From: Neckera pumila
Lineage: Eukaryota > Streptophyta > Bryopsida > Hypnales > Neckeraceae
NCBI GenBank assembly: GCA_963969595.1
Contig: OZ018408.1
Location: 28,272,108 to 28,336,107, forward strand
Direction of reading: 5' to 3'
Length of the DNA: 64,000 nt
Positions 12,370 through 22,990 of the stretch are shown here, one piece after another; the first letter of the stretch is position 1, and each line of letters begins with the position of its first letter. The notes beneath the pieces were generated by a model that worked only from the letters and a program-made list of their open reading frames with translations, ran no database searches and had not been told where the DNA came from. A program made the position numbers and the translations under genes.

Positions 12370-13395
12370 TCATGAATTATGTTTACACTATTTGTATGGA
12401 TTGCTTTCCACATTTTTTTTGCATTAATTAGGTTTACACTATTTGTGTGGATTGATTTCCACATTTATTTTGTTAATTACGTTTAGACTATTTGTGTGGA
12501 TTGCTTTCCAAATTTTTTTTCATTAATAATGTTTAGACTATTTGTAAAGACTGGTTTCCATAATTTTTTTCATTAATTATGTTGTGACTTCTTGTGTGAA
12601 TTGGTTTCCCTTTTTTTTTTCATTAGTTAAGCTTGGACTATTTATGTGGATTGGTTTCCACATTTTTTTCGTTAAGTAGGTTCATACTATTTCTGTAAAC
12701 TGGTTTTCACATTTTTGGCCCATTAATTAAATTTAGACTATTTATGTGGATTGATTTATATACATTTTTTTTTTAATTAGACTATTTGGATGGATTGGTT
12801 TCCAAAGTTCTTTTCATTCATAATGAATTGATTTTCACTGTTTTTTCCATTAATTAGATTTAGGATATTTCTGTGGATTGGTTTCCACATTTTTTTTTCA
12901 TTATTTAGGTTTAGACTATTTGTGTGAATTGGTTTCACATTTTTTTCTATTAATTATGTTTAGACTATTTGCGTGGATTGGTTTCCATATAGTTTGCATT
13001 GCTTAGACGATTTGCATGGATTGGTTTCCACTATTTGTTTCCCTTAATAATGTTTAGACTATTTGCATACATTGGTTTCCATATTTCTTTCTCATTAATT
13101 ATGTTATGACTATTTGTGTGGATTGGTTTCCACATTTTTGCCTAATTAATTTTGGTTAGACTATTTCTGTGCATTGGTTTCCACATTTTTTTGTTTAATT
13201 AGTTTTTGACTATTACTTTGAATTGCTTTCTACATTTTTTCCATTAATTATACTAAGACAATTTGTATGGATTGGTTTAGGGTTATTTTTCATTGCTTAG
13301 ACTATTTGCATAGACTTGTTTTTCCGTTTTCTGTCAATAAATATCTTCAAACTATTTGAGCGGATTGTTTTGCACATTTCTTGGCGCTTACTTGG
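12370..13395. repeat. AT-rich minisatellite, 50-bp unit, about 20 copies
   Basis: A degenerate unit built around GTTTAGACTATTTGTGTGGA, then TTGGTTTCCACATTTTTTT, then CATTAATTAT repeats with starts at 12381, 12432, 12481, 12531, 12581, 12631, 12680 and 12731 and so on to about 13,390. The spacing is 49-51 bp, later a little variable. No coding frame passes through it. Confidence 0.9.
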
Positions 13396-13701
13396 TATGC
13401 AACACTTGAAATAAAAGAGTTTTGTGAGTGAATGTTTGGGTACCCACAAAATTCATTGCAACAATTCCATTCATCAATGACTTCAAAACGTCAATCTAAT
13501 ATACAACCTTTTCCCCCGGAAATGTCGAATGCATTTATTTTTGTTTGGAACAAATGGAAACCCAATGTATTAGGAGAATACAACAATACCACCAAGCCAA
13601 AAGGGTGGATAATGCCTAATACACTTTAATCTCCTTTAAAGTGACATATTACCGTCATGTACTTCTAGCATTGTGAAGTACGTCCTGCCTAACTACCTTC
13701 C

Positions 13702-15579
13702 TCAAAACATAAAACACCTACGATAACAACACTCAGGCATACTCCAGCAATGTAGTCTCTGCTTCAAAGTCTCTATTACACCTGAGACAGTTGCCTTCTT
13801 GTTCACATCTTCTTGGAGGCTCTTCAGTTTCAAGGCCAGATTTGTGTATTGCTCCGGGTTCCGTTTTGTGAAGTACATAGGATCCCATTCTTGGTTTCAA
13901 ATGTGTTCTACTATTGAACCTGCTGCATAGGCTTCCGCTTCCATTGTATACAAGTGCTTTTTCTGCATAGCTTGAAGTGAGTTCACTGCATCCAAGGGGC
14001 CAAATTTATAGAACAATTCTGGAGCAATAAAACGTTTCACAGCTTTCACCTTCAAGAGTTCTTCCATTGTAGCATATCCGTACTTTGATGGCTCTTTCTC
14101 CACCACCCTCCCAGAAAGTCCTCAATCACAAATTCCTATATATACCACATTCTTTTCCCAAGGGTCAAAATGGAGTAGAACATTGAATGGAGACAAGTCA
14201 TTATGGAGAAAACCCTCATCATGACATTTTGCCACTGTAACCAAAAAGGATAATGCCAAATTTACACAATTCCGTCGGTATGTTGCAACCCACCCCAATT
14301 GCTCATGACTCAATCCGCTGTCGATTTCGCCCAAAATGTTGTCGTTACTCACCGTTTCAGAAACTTTTTTGTCAAGGTTCACCTGAAAGCACTGTAAGAT
14401 CCGCCATTCCACCAAAGGGTATATCCTTCCATTGTCTTAGGGTGCAAGTATGAAAGTCTAATGATGCCTGGGTGCTTCACTACACACGCTCCTGCCTCAA
14501 TAATGATCTCCCGACGCTTCTCCTTCAAGTTTTCACTCTTCAACATCTTGCCAACAAATTCCATCCACGCTGGGATGCTCCCAATTTTTGTTAGACGCAC
14601 TTTTCGAATGGTCCCATACGCTCCTTCTGCTTTGAAGCCTGGCATCGGTATCACTTTCATTGAGCTTTCCAACCACTTGAATGACCCACTGATGCTGTGA
14701 CTGTAAATTGCATTTTCAGCTGTTTCTTTCCACGGAGATCTCCTTTTCTAACGTGAACTTGAGAAACCTTGGCACCAAGTTTGCACCACATCACAAAGTT
14801 CTAACCCAACAATTTGTCACTAGTTATCGTGTGGTTACCGTTGTTTCATGGGTTCGCATGATTATTGCAATTTACCGCATCATTACGATGCATTACTTCG
14901 CATTGTTACGATGCGGTTGCAAGTAATGCAGTGCAACCGCATCGTAACGATGCGAAGTAATGCATCGTAATGATGCAGTAAATTGCAATAATCGTGCGAA
15001 CCCATGAAACAACGGTAACCACACGATAACTAGTGACAAATCGTTGGGTCAGAACTTTGTGATGCATTGACAATTTTGAAGCAAACTCCCTGTCGTCATC
15101 GTTCCAATCACTCTTATCTGCTTCTTTCCTGGCTACAATTGTCCACATCGCTACAATATTGGTGATCAAGGACTTCACCATTCCGTCGAGCCACTCTGAG
15201 GCTGACCAATATTCCCCGAATTGTTAAATTTCTCTTATGCTTCTAACTTCAGGTCAAACTCATATCGCATATCTTGAGTGAGTTGATGGTAACCGTCTTC
15301 ATTCTTGCTCACGTATGTTCTCTTCAACATTGATAAACTGCGTACCCTGTAGAATTCAACGCCTATGGACCTTGCCTCCTTCATATAGTCTAGCAGAGGT
15401 CAATTTGGATTTGGTGGCTTCTTAGACTTTTTGCTCGATGACAAAGGGTTCGATGACGAAGGATTCCATGACAGCATGGTCAAGAACATGTCCAAAGCTG
15501 AGGGCCCGCCTTCATCGGCTCTGTTAAGATCAACATACGGTGGACGCTTTCCAGACAAACCACTACCCGATGAAGCCAT
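13702..15579 (-). pseudogene. Protein-kinase-like gene, second family member, decayed and interrupted
   Basis: From an ATG at 15579 the frame reads MASSGSGLSGKRPPYVDLN..., continues through stops at 15402-15400 and 15237-15235, and is then split by a foldback repeat at 14789-15064. The kinase core follows: a Gly-rich loop (GAYGTIRKV), a VGK lysine, then MEGYTLWWNGG. A frameshift lies near 14,390. The catalytic loop is HNDLSPFNVLL, then CD-stop-GL at 14124-14122 where DWG or DFG is expected (TGG to TGA fits). An IAPELF activation-segment end and EAEAYAAGSIV follow, and the C-terminus runs to 13,702 with one more stop at 13899-13897. HND replaces the usual HRD. The upstream side carries a TATA box and a GC-rich array. 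Same family as the fragment at 1-484; biological role unknown. Confidence 0.7.
14789..15064. repeat. Long foldback (133-bp arms, 10-nt loop) inside the kinase pseudogene
   Basis: Arms 14789-14921 and 14932-15064 are near-perfect reverse complements around a loop of AGTAATGCAG. The arms include GCGGTTGCA/TGCAACCGC next to the loop and CATCACAAAGTTCT/AGAACTTTGTGATG at the outer ends, with only scattered mismatches. It interrupts the coding frame of the kinase-like pseudogene. No clear target duplication was found. Transcribed, it would form a long double-stranded RNA stem. Confidence 0.9.
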
Positions 15580-15689
15580 GCTTTAGAGAGGTTCTGTGAT
15601 TTTCTGAAAAAATTTGTGAAACCAGCTCCGTACTGGGGGCTAAGTCAACACAACCACCAGCCCACTACATAGGTTGCGGAGCGAGCTAA

Positions 15690-15925
15690 AACGTGGGGCG
15701 TTGGAGGATGCTTGGCAAATAATAAGTTTAGGAGGGGATTTATATAGTGGTTTAGGGAGTACGTCCCCGCCCCCGTCGAGAATGTTTCCGCCCCGTTCGC
15801 AAGAACGTCCCCGCCCCTGCCCGCAAATCGGGAACGTCCCCGCCCCAATCGCGATAAAGTCCCCGCCCTGTTTGCAAATCGGGAACGTCTCCGCCCTTTT
15901 CCCGAGGACGTCCATGCCTTCCCTC
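15690..15925 (-). promoter_or_regulatory. Promoter-like region of the second kinase pseudogene: TATA box and GC-rich ACGT array
   Basis: On the minus strand TATATAAAT (15746-15738) lies about 160 bp before the ATG at 15579. Upstream of it, from 15,760 to 15,915, five to six imperfect copies of GGGGCGGGGACGTTC-type sequence are spaced about 30 bp, some with CCCGATTTGC between. ACGT cores are typical of plant bZIP sites. The motif words resemble those in the dispersed repeat at 11.6 and 20.2 kb, in opposite orientation. Promoter function is inferred from layout only. Confidence 0.5.
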
Positions 15926-16049
15926 CGTCAATTGCCTTTGACCGCCTGCTCTTTGTTGACTGCTTCTGACCACTGACAAAGTTTTGACAACGTGGGTTTA
16001 GAATGAATTCTACCAAATCCATGTGCGTACAGTTCTTCATTCCATCCAT

Positions 16050-18200
16050 GCAGAAATAAAGACTACTCTGTTTAGTGTGTGTAGAATGAACTCTAGAAAA
16101 TTGTGACCTTCACATTTTCAAATTATGACAAGTTTGGATGATTCACTTTGTAGATAAAAAATATAGTTCCAAGAGTTAAAACACTTATAGAAAGGTGCAT
16201 GAAGATTTCTTATTGTCCTATGAATATTTCCATGGAACCCAAAGCAAATGTTCTATTTTTTCATTTCTAAGTGCAAAAAATTAAAAACTCCCCCACAGTT
16301 GTACACATTTTCAAATATGAAAACTAGAAGGTCGAAACAAGGGAAATGGAACAACAAAGCCTTTTTTAAAATTTGTGTATTTCATACCTTCTTGAAATTT
16401 ATAAAATGAGATTATTATGAATTTATTTGCAACATCTTAAAAAATTCTTAAATCATTCTAATCATTTTGTGTTCTTAGTTACACTAAATTAAATCTTTTA
16501 TTTTGAAAAATGGTTAAAATTAAAAATTTGAATTTTGCTTCCAAATATTGTTTGTTAGGGTGGATTAAAGAATAGAGATGTCTCAAAAATGTTTCTTTCC
16601 ATCTCCACTTCTCCTTTCCTGGGAAAAATAAATTGTACTAGCTCCCTTTCTCTATTGGACTACATTCTCCACTGCATTTTCTAAATGAATTTTTAACTAC
16701 TTCTCACATTCAAAATTGGAGTTCCAGAAAATGCCAAAAGTATGGGAAGTTCTTATTTTATAAGATCCTAGTTTATAAAACAAAGAGATTTGTTTCGCCC
16801 TTCCGAAAAATTGCCATCGAAAATTTTAAAGAACACACATTGTGTTCTTGGTCTTCCAAGGGTAAAATTTAAGTGCCCAAGACGTTCATAGTGGTTTTTA
16901 AAGGTAAGGGTTGCAATGATATGGAAATTGTTTACTATCTAAGTTGTGAGAGGCTTAGAATTTAATCCTTCGAAAACTACCAAAATACAATGTGTTCTTT
17001 TCAAACTTTCAATGGTAAATTTTCAATAAGGTGAAATAGTTCTCAATATTCTTTAAAAATAAAGTTGTAGAGTAACAACTTATAAGTTCACATACCTATT
17101 CCAGTTCCCAATTTCGAAAGTTTCAATGTCAAAAGTATTTTAAACTTTATGCCGTAAATGTAGTCTTGCAAAATAAGAGGAGCAAACACAATTTGACAAT
17201 TTCTTTACAATGAAAGAAGTAGTGAGACGAGAAGTGCAAAAATAAAACATTATCATAAACATTTTGAATCTTTTGTCTACATATGCAAATGGACATTACG
17301 AAAAAATGTGCAAACTGTTATTCTTAACAAGTTTAAAATACAAGGTCCCACCTGGTGCAATTAAGAACATAGAACAATTAGAATGGTAACAAACTTTTCA
17401 AATGTATTCCAAATAATATTATAGTAAGATCAATCATCAAATTCGAAATATTGAAGTACATTTGAATTTCAATCTTATTTGTAGGGTCCAATTTCATTAG
17501 TTCTAGCCTATTCTTTATTATATTTGAAAATCATTGATAATTAAAGAACCTCTCTTTAATTATTTTTGGTGATGTTCATATATAGGGGTACCCAAAAAAG
17601 ATGTTTGCATTGCAATTTCAGTTGATGTCGATGTATCAAACAAATTCATGTCCTAGTTATAATGAAACATGACTTTGCAATGTGATTTTAACTATCTGAA
17701 CCTATAACATATCCCAAGAAAAAAATTTGTTACGCTCCAGAAAATTTAAATATTTTGATTTTTCCATGAATTTTTTGGTGGAAAAAATAAGCTATGTCTT
17801 ATTTATTTAGAATCTTCAGAATCTAGCATTTGGGATATCAAAAAGTTTCATTTTAATATCATTTTTGGATGTGAATTACATGCACTCATGTAGTTGTATT
17901 TTGTATAACATAATATAATCTTATCAATAAACTTTTTATAAACTATGCACTAGGATGCCTGTAAATTCCAAAATCTATCCACTCTACTGACTTCTATCAG
18001 TAGATCCCTAAAAAATGTAAGTTTCCTACAAACTTAGTAGGAATATACATCTTCATCCCATTGAGGTGCATAAATTTTCTTCTTCATTTTAGGCTCTGTA
18101 ATCTTGATTAAAATGAAATAATGAATAAATTATCCAACTTCGAAAGTTTTAAACAAAAATAACCTTAGTAATGTGTCCCAACATTGATACCCATTCTTAG
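16050..18200. other. AT-rich intergenic DNA, nothing recognised
   Basis: About 2.1 kb with low GC and no supported ORF, RNA gene or clear repeat on either strand. Confidence 0.5.
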
Positions 18201-18204
18201 CTCA

Positions 18205-18729
18205 TCAGACCTTGCTAGACACCGCATTGATGGAGTCTTGAGTGAAGAGTTCCTTATACTTCAAGGAAGTCCCGCGAGACGGATTCCTAAGGATATTTGT
18301 GTAAGGACGGGAAGATGTTAGAGGTGGAGGGTTCAGAAGACGGGCCTGCAAACAATTGTAATTATCACGGGCCTCATGGTCTCGGAGACTTGCTCTAGAG
18401 CAGTGGACACGATCAATTGGCCAAGCTACCAAGTAGTAGATTCTCTCCTGGGGAACGTCCTCTTCAGAAAATGTTTTTGTAATGTGCACTGCTACATGAG
18501 TATCGTCCAAAGGTCCAATTGCACCAAGAACAAGGTCCGAGTTCACGCTGTGGCAAGTACCTTCACCAACAAGCACACCCTCCTCATTATACAGAGATAC
18601 ACACCGCATATTCCACAGACGACAAAGAATCCCTTCACATTCTGGAATAGGCACATTCACGCCTTCCAAGATTGGAAATTCGTCCTCCGAAGAGTCCATA
18701 TAGTCGTCCGAATTCTTAGATAAAACCAT
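18205..18729 (-). CDS. Hypothetical 174-aa ORF with DUF8039-like WP-motif domain
   Basis: The ORF is open from ATG at 18729 to a stop at 18205. An acidic start (DDYMDSSEDEFPILEG) leads into a domain of about residues 30-110: a Cys/Leu segment, GVLVGEGTCHSVNSD, VLG, then HVAVHITKTFSEEDV and YLVAWPIDRV. This spacing, with an end at (I/V)xWP, resembles the small domain known as DUF8039 in plant transposon proteins, and the 53-56.6 kb gene has a similar segment ending VRWPLSN. The sequence just before the ATG (CTCTGCAG) looks like a splice acceptor, so the gene may have a 5' UTR intron. Four copies of a palindrome lie 90-540 bp upstream. The rest of a transposase is missing, so this is likely a truncated or partial element. 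Function unknown. Confidence 0.45.
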   Translation of the reverse strand: MVLSKNSDDYMDSSEDEFPILEGVNVPIPECEGILCRLWNMRCVSLYNEEGVLVGEGTCHSVNSDLVLGAIGPLDDTHVAVHITKTFSEEDVPQERIYYLVAWPIDRVHCSRASLRDHEARDNYNCLQARLLNPPPLTSSRPYTNILRNPSRGTSLKYKELFTQDSINAVSSKV

Positions 18730-18818
18730 GCTAATAACTGCAGAGAAATTAAGAGAACAAATAGATCAGCAGACGAAGAAGCAATCATCCTCAACCTGAA
18801 CTTCAAAAACCGACCAGA

Positions 18819-19270
18819 TCCATTCAGCTCAAATCGAGCTGAATGGAATATGATGTCTCATATAACTCTTCATTAAACTAATCCTAGAGTGATAAGCCGG
18901 ATAGAATCCGTAAACGATTTGAGTGAATCTCAAGAATCATACAGATCTGTAATTCCATGAAAATTAAATATGATCAATGAAATACTCCGGACATCAGTAA
19001 CTAAGACATGGAGTAGAAAGAGTATGAATGAATAGGATTACATCACAAGAGTTGGCTACCAATTTAGCTCGATTCGAGCTTATCCTCTACGAACAAATAT
19101 GTAAAACTATAAATCTTATCCGATCGCGGACTGTGTAAACATTCATAGTACGCGTGTTCCGCTAAAGACTATAGAGTTGGTGTCCAATTCAAATGGTATT
19201 CAGCTCGAATCGAGCTGATTATGTTAAATGTGATACTTAACTGTCCACTATTCAGCTCGATTCGAGCTGA
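18819..19270. repeat. Four copies of palindrome TCAGCTCGATTCGAGCTGA upstream of the 18.2-kb ORF
   Basis: Copies lie at 18819-18847 (ATTCAGCTC/GAGCTGAAT arms extended to 29 bp), 19075-19091, 19198-19218 and 19252-19270 (perfect). The sequence between copies is not obviously repeated, so the palindrome itself is what is shared. Confidence 0.85.
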
Positions 19271-19279
19271 TCAACATGA

Positions 19280-20222
19280 TGTGTACGTTAATAGAGATAT
19301 ACTTCCCGTGATTTACGGAACATCAAAACTGTACATAACTTAGTAGTCTATAATGTCGAGATGTTTCTGTGTTTTCCAGCGAAAAATTAGGGACCCTCCC
19401 TTGGTTCCAAATGCATGGGCCTTCAAAATCATGGGCTTGTAAGATTTGTGTCTGTAAGGAATTATACATTACTGAGTGTTTACTGTAGTAGATTTTGTGC
19501 CTGCTTTCCGTGAGTCCTATCCCTTCTAGCTAGTGAAGTTCCTGTCATTCCCTCTCATTCCTAGATAGTGTTGAAGAACCATTCATACAGCAATGCAAAG
19601 TGCAATGCACAAATCATCAAATGATGCTACATAGAAGCTATACATAATCCGTGTACAAGTCAATGAGATGTACATTGCGCTCAAGCTATATCATTCACAC
19701 CAACAAACAGTCACTATTTCAGAGCATGACAGACCAAATTCCTCTATTGATGAAGGGAAGAAGCAGGAACCACGTAGTCACAATCACAGACTGTAATGAT
19801 TTAACGCAATGGAGCACTTACAGCAGGAACTTCGTAGCTGTAGGAATGAGCTCTACCAAATGTCTACACAATCCCCGCACTGAATCTACAGCACTAACCA
19901 GAAATCATAGAAGAAAGGAGGCGGAAGCGGAGAGGAGCGGAGAGAGACGACAGGAAGGAATGACGTGAATTCCCGAAATCGGCCTGACGCAGTACCTCGC
20001 CGCATTTGCGGGGACTTGGGCGGGAAAAAAAATGGCGGCATCTTCTTATCGCGGAGTTTGATTTTTGAACGCTGGAAGAATTTGGAGGGAACCTTGAAAT
20101 AATGTTTCCCCAAATTTTGAATGCTTTACAGATGGAAAGCCTAGAAAGAGCATCTAATCTAGGTCGTAGTAATGAATTATTTGGATAATGGCAGATGCAC
20201 AAATTCCTCTCAGTCATTATTC
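19280..20222. other. No recognised gene
   Basis: Purine-rich patch at 19,910-19,970 and GC-richer sequence to 20,050, with short ORFs on both strands but no domain recognised. It could be a relic or an untranslated first exon; no evidence for either. Confidence 0.3.
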
Positions 20223-20765
20223 ACCTAGGTTGTCACACTAGACGGACGGACCACCCGTCTGTCCGTCCGTCCGGGACGTCCAATAGGAATCACGTTCGTC
20301 CGAAGTGGTCAACGAGTAGCTGACTTTTTTCAAATGAAAAAAAATGCGGATTTTAGTAAATTTCAGCGACAACTGTTTACGAGCGTGGAGGGGGGCGTGG
20401 ACGGAAGTGGGTAGGGGCGGGGACGTATTCGACATAGGGCGCGGACTCTACAGGGGCACGGACGGGAGGACACAAGGGCGTGGACGGGAGGACGCAGGGA
20501 CACGGACACAGTCCAGCGCAGGGAGTGAAAATGGCTGGGGCGCGGACGTATTTCATACCAGGTTTATTTTTTGGTTTTTGGAGAAGTGCTAAAGTGGCAA
20601 CATACAAGAAAATGATGTAGCCAAATATTTTAGTATTCAACCCTATTTTGGATAGAATTATCTTTTCATCCACATATTTGGATGAGTTTCATTTAAATTT
20701 GGCAATTCTAGCCCAAGTTAAAAAAAATTGGAGCAATTTGGCATTATCATCCAATTTTTCTTACA
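20223..20765. repeat. Dispersed repeat, copy B (pair of 11,584-12,117)
   Basis: Same order of parts and same orientation as copy A: CTAGGTTGTCACAC start, GTCCGTCC palindrome cluster, GCGGGGACGT-rich core, then the AT-rich right part to CCAATTTTTCTT. Differences are scattered substitutions and small indels. Confidence 0.8.
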
Positions 20766-20933
20766 AACCAAACAAAAATGAACTATGCAAATAATCTACA
20801 ACATCCATGAAACATCTAATATATAATATTATCCTAACTTAACTTATATATTACATATATCTGTATATATCATGAGATTTTAAGGATCCAGGGTCAAGTA
20901 CTGACGTGCGTGTGGTTTCATATAATATATTAG

Positions 20934-21356
20934 ATGCCCTCAAAGTCATCCATCACACCTAGAACCGCTAGAGTCACCAGATCTCAAACAGCAGAAGGAG
21001 GTTCTCCATTAAATCCCGACTTCGAAATAGAAGAGTACCGATCTTCTTCACTTCCAGTAGTGGGACCTGTAAATCAAGAAGCTCCTGAACAACCGAGGCC
21101 ACCACAACTAGAGGAAGTTCCAATGCAGGATCCACATGTCTCCGAGGTTGACCCCATGATGTTATCTAGAAATCTACCTATAGTAATACCTCAAGGATTA
21201 AGAGAGGTACCAATACCTCATAATCTATCTAAATTTTTTGGGAACAGAGATGATGACCCTGTGGCTCATGTAGAGAGATTTGAAGAGATTCTTATCTCTA
21301 GCTTAGTAACCGACCATAGTTACTGTCTTATTTGGTTCCCGAATACTCTAAAATAA
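20934..21356 (+). pseudogene. Truncated Ty3-type gag N-terminus
   Basis: The 140-codon frame has a polar, proline-rich N-terminus (TPRTARVTRSQTAEGG; residues about 10-25) and then LSKFFGNRDDDPVAHVERFEEIL, a hallmark of plant Ty3/gypsy gag proteins (retrotrans_gag family) in which a nucleocapsid precursor begins this way. It ends after WFPNTLK, where family members continue for several hundred residues with AWYRS-type sequence. No protease, RT, integrase or LTR is seen nearby; AT-rich DNA follows. A 5' fragment of a retroelement. Confidence 0.65.
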
Positions 21357-21769
21357 ACTTTTAAGTCCCTTTTTTATCTCAATTTTCAATATTTTGAAAT
21401 AAAATAAAACATTGGTGTAGATTGTTTATTACAACATTACCACCATTGCAATTGATAGTTTTCAACTCCATAATTAATTTTTTAACAATTTAGTGTTTTT
21501 AGTCATTCTCTACTTCTTTCTACTTATCATTATTTTCTAATTTGGTGTAAAATTCCAAATGGTCTAAAATTTTTCAAGCATGTAGCCAACTTGATTTGAA
21601 GATTGAATCCAAAGAATTACCACCATTTTAACATTTCTTCATACAAATGTGACCTTGTAAAGTGAAGCTGCCCTGTTTTTCATAAGGCCCTTTAAAAGGA
21701 TTTTGTCAATTCAAACACAAATATCTTGCAATCTATACTGTGGAAAATTTTGTAATTTTTTCCACATCT

Positions 21770-21965
21770 TTTGGAACTAGCTTACAAGAAGATCAAAGCC
21801 GTGCACGTGCTACTAAAAATGCAGGTGGACCCTATCCAAATGAATGTGGAGAACAGGAGCTGCGACATCCAGCCCCATATCGCGAATCACCGTCCATGCT
21901 TGCTTCGTTTTCGCTGGAGCACGTGAACGAGCAGTGGCAGTCAACAAACGCTAAATTGCTTGTAT
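21770..21965 (+). pseudogene. Conserved coding-like fragment (AGGPYP...SFSxxHVNEQW), paralogous to 57.9 kb
   Basis: The plus-strand frame reads NAGGPYPNECGEQELRHP, then ESP, then SFSLEHVNEQWQS. The minus-strand frame at 57,910-58,061 reads HAGGPYPSESTKEDLRQYP, then ESP, then SFSQAHVNEQWWS. Amino-acid similarity in the same frame in both places suggests a coding origin. I do not recognise the protein. After HVNEQWQS this copy loses similarity and soon reaches a stop, so it looks truncated. Confidence 0.45.
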
Positions 21966-22060
21966 CATATATTATTTTGGAATAAATATAAAGGACACAA
22001 TTTCAACGAACTTGTGTCTAATGATATGATTTTGTCCATGTTTGTGACCAGCCCGAAAAA

Positions 22061-22840
22061 ATGAAATGTGTGCACCATCCGAAAGCTCTCAAACAATCAC
22101 TTAACGGAGGGGTTCTGCAATCGCTTAGTGGAAATCTCTGCTTGTCGCCGTTTTATGAATCTCATGATTCTGCGTTTCAACAGGTAACCTCATCTCTCTT
22201 GTGTTATGCTTGCATCAGGTAGAACAGGGGGGGTGCGCAAAGAGAGTGCCGCAAAGAGTGTCCTCCGTAGTGGTTAAGCCGCCGCAGAAGTGGTTGAACA
22301 TTGTGTTCGACCTGAATGGGGTGCTATGCGAGTGCATTAATAAGTCGCAATATACGGGGAAAAAGAAATACGATGTCCAAGATAATGAATTTAGCAATAA
22401 GCACCCTCACCATAGTGGGCAACAAAGCCGTCTTTGTTCGTCCAGACTTGAGGGAATTCCTAGACGAGGTCTCTAATATTGCTAGTCGCTTCGTAGTTTG
22501 GAGCTCCATGATGAAAAAGAGCGTGGAGCCCATCGCGGGATTCCTGTTCCAGAATTGTTCTAAGTCTCCCTTTGACATCCTAGGACAAGACACGTGCAAG
22601 ATGGTAGAGACCTCAAAAAAACAATTCCTTAACCACGGTGGGAATCCGTTCAAGCCATTATTCCTCAAAGTGCTCGACGATCGCTTGTTTGTAGACCCTG
22701 GCGATCCCACAGCTTTTAACAAGGAGAACACTATTCTCATTGACGACTCCCCCTGGAAGAGTGTCCTCAATTAGAACGGAAACGCCATATTCCTAGAGAG
22801 CTGGAATCATCACGTGCGTAATCATCTATTTTTAAAAAAA
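22061..22840 (+). pseudogene. FCP1/NIF (CTD-phosphatase-like) gene, frameshifted and nonsense-mutated
   Basis: Exon 1 (22061-22183, starts MKCVHHPKALKQ) ends at a CAG/GTAACC donor. Exon 2 starts at 22,219 after TTGCATCAG in the same phase. It reads KWLNIVFDLNGVLCEC, the phosphatase loop position of the HAD/NIF family, with DxN in place of DxD. A frameshift near 22,400 moves to the frame with VFVRPDLREFLDEV, FVVWSSMMKKSVEPI, and the C-terminal motif ENTILIDDSPWKSV. A TAG at 22771-22773 interrupts the frame, which continues NGNAIFLESWNHH. Family members remove phosphate from proteins such as the RNA polymerase II tail; the DxN loop suggests this subfamily may not be catalytic. Ends where a dispersed repeat begins. 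Confidence 0.7.
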
Positions 22841-22842
22841 AA

Positions 22843-22990
22843 ATACTCATTAGAGGTCAAACTATTGTGCAAGATCTCTCTTTTTTGCACAAAATTCCAA
22901 GGATGAACAATTGCACTTTTGTCCTTTATAGAAAATTCTTTGTCTTTAAACAAAAAAACATCCTCCGCATCATTTAAGGATTAACACACT
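22843..22990 (+). repeat. Three-copy dispersed repeat, copy 1
   Basis: Shares GGTCAAACTATTGTGCAAGA, then AAAATTCCAAGGATGAACAA, then TTGCACTTTTGTC and a TCCTC...AAGGATTAA end with the copies at 29,030-29,165 (same strand) and 27,480-27,590 (opposite strand). No coding frame. Class unknown. Confidence 0.75.

Noticed and set aside
15640..16049. Minus- and plus-strand ORFs rich in Gly/Arg/Asp or Pro
   Set aside because: Translation of the GC-rich promoter-like array, not a protein.
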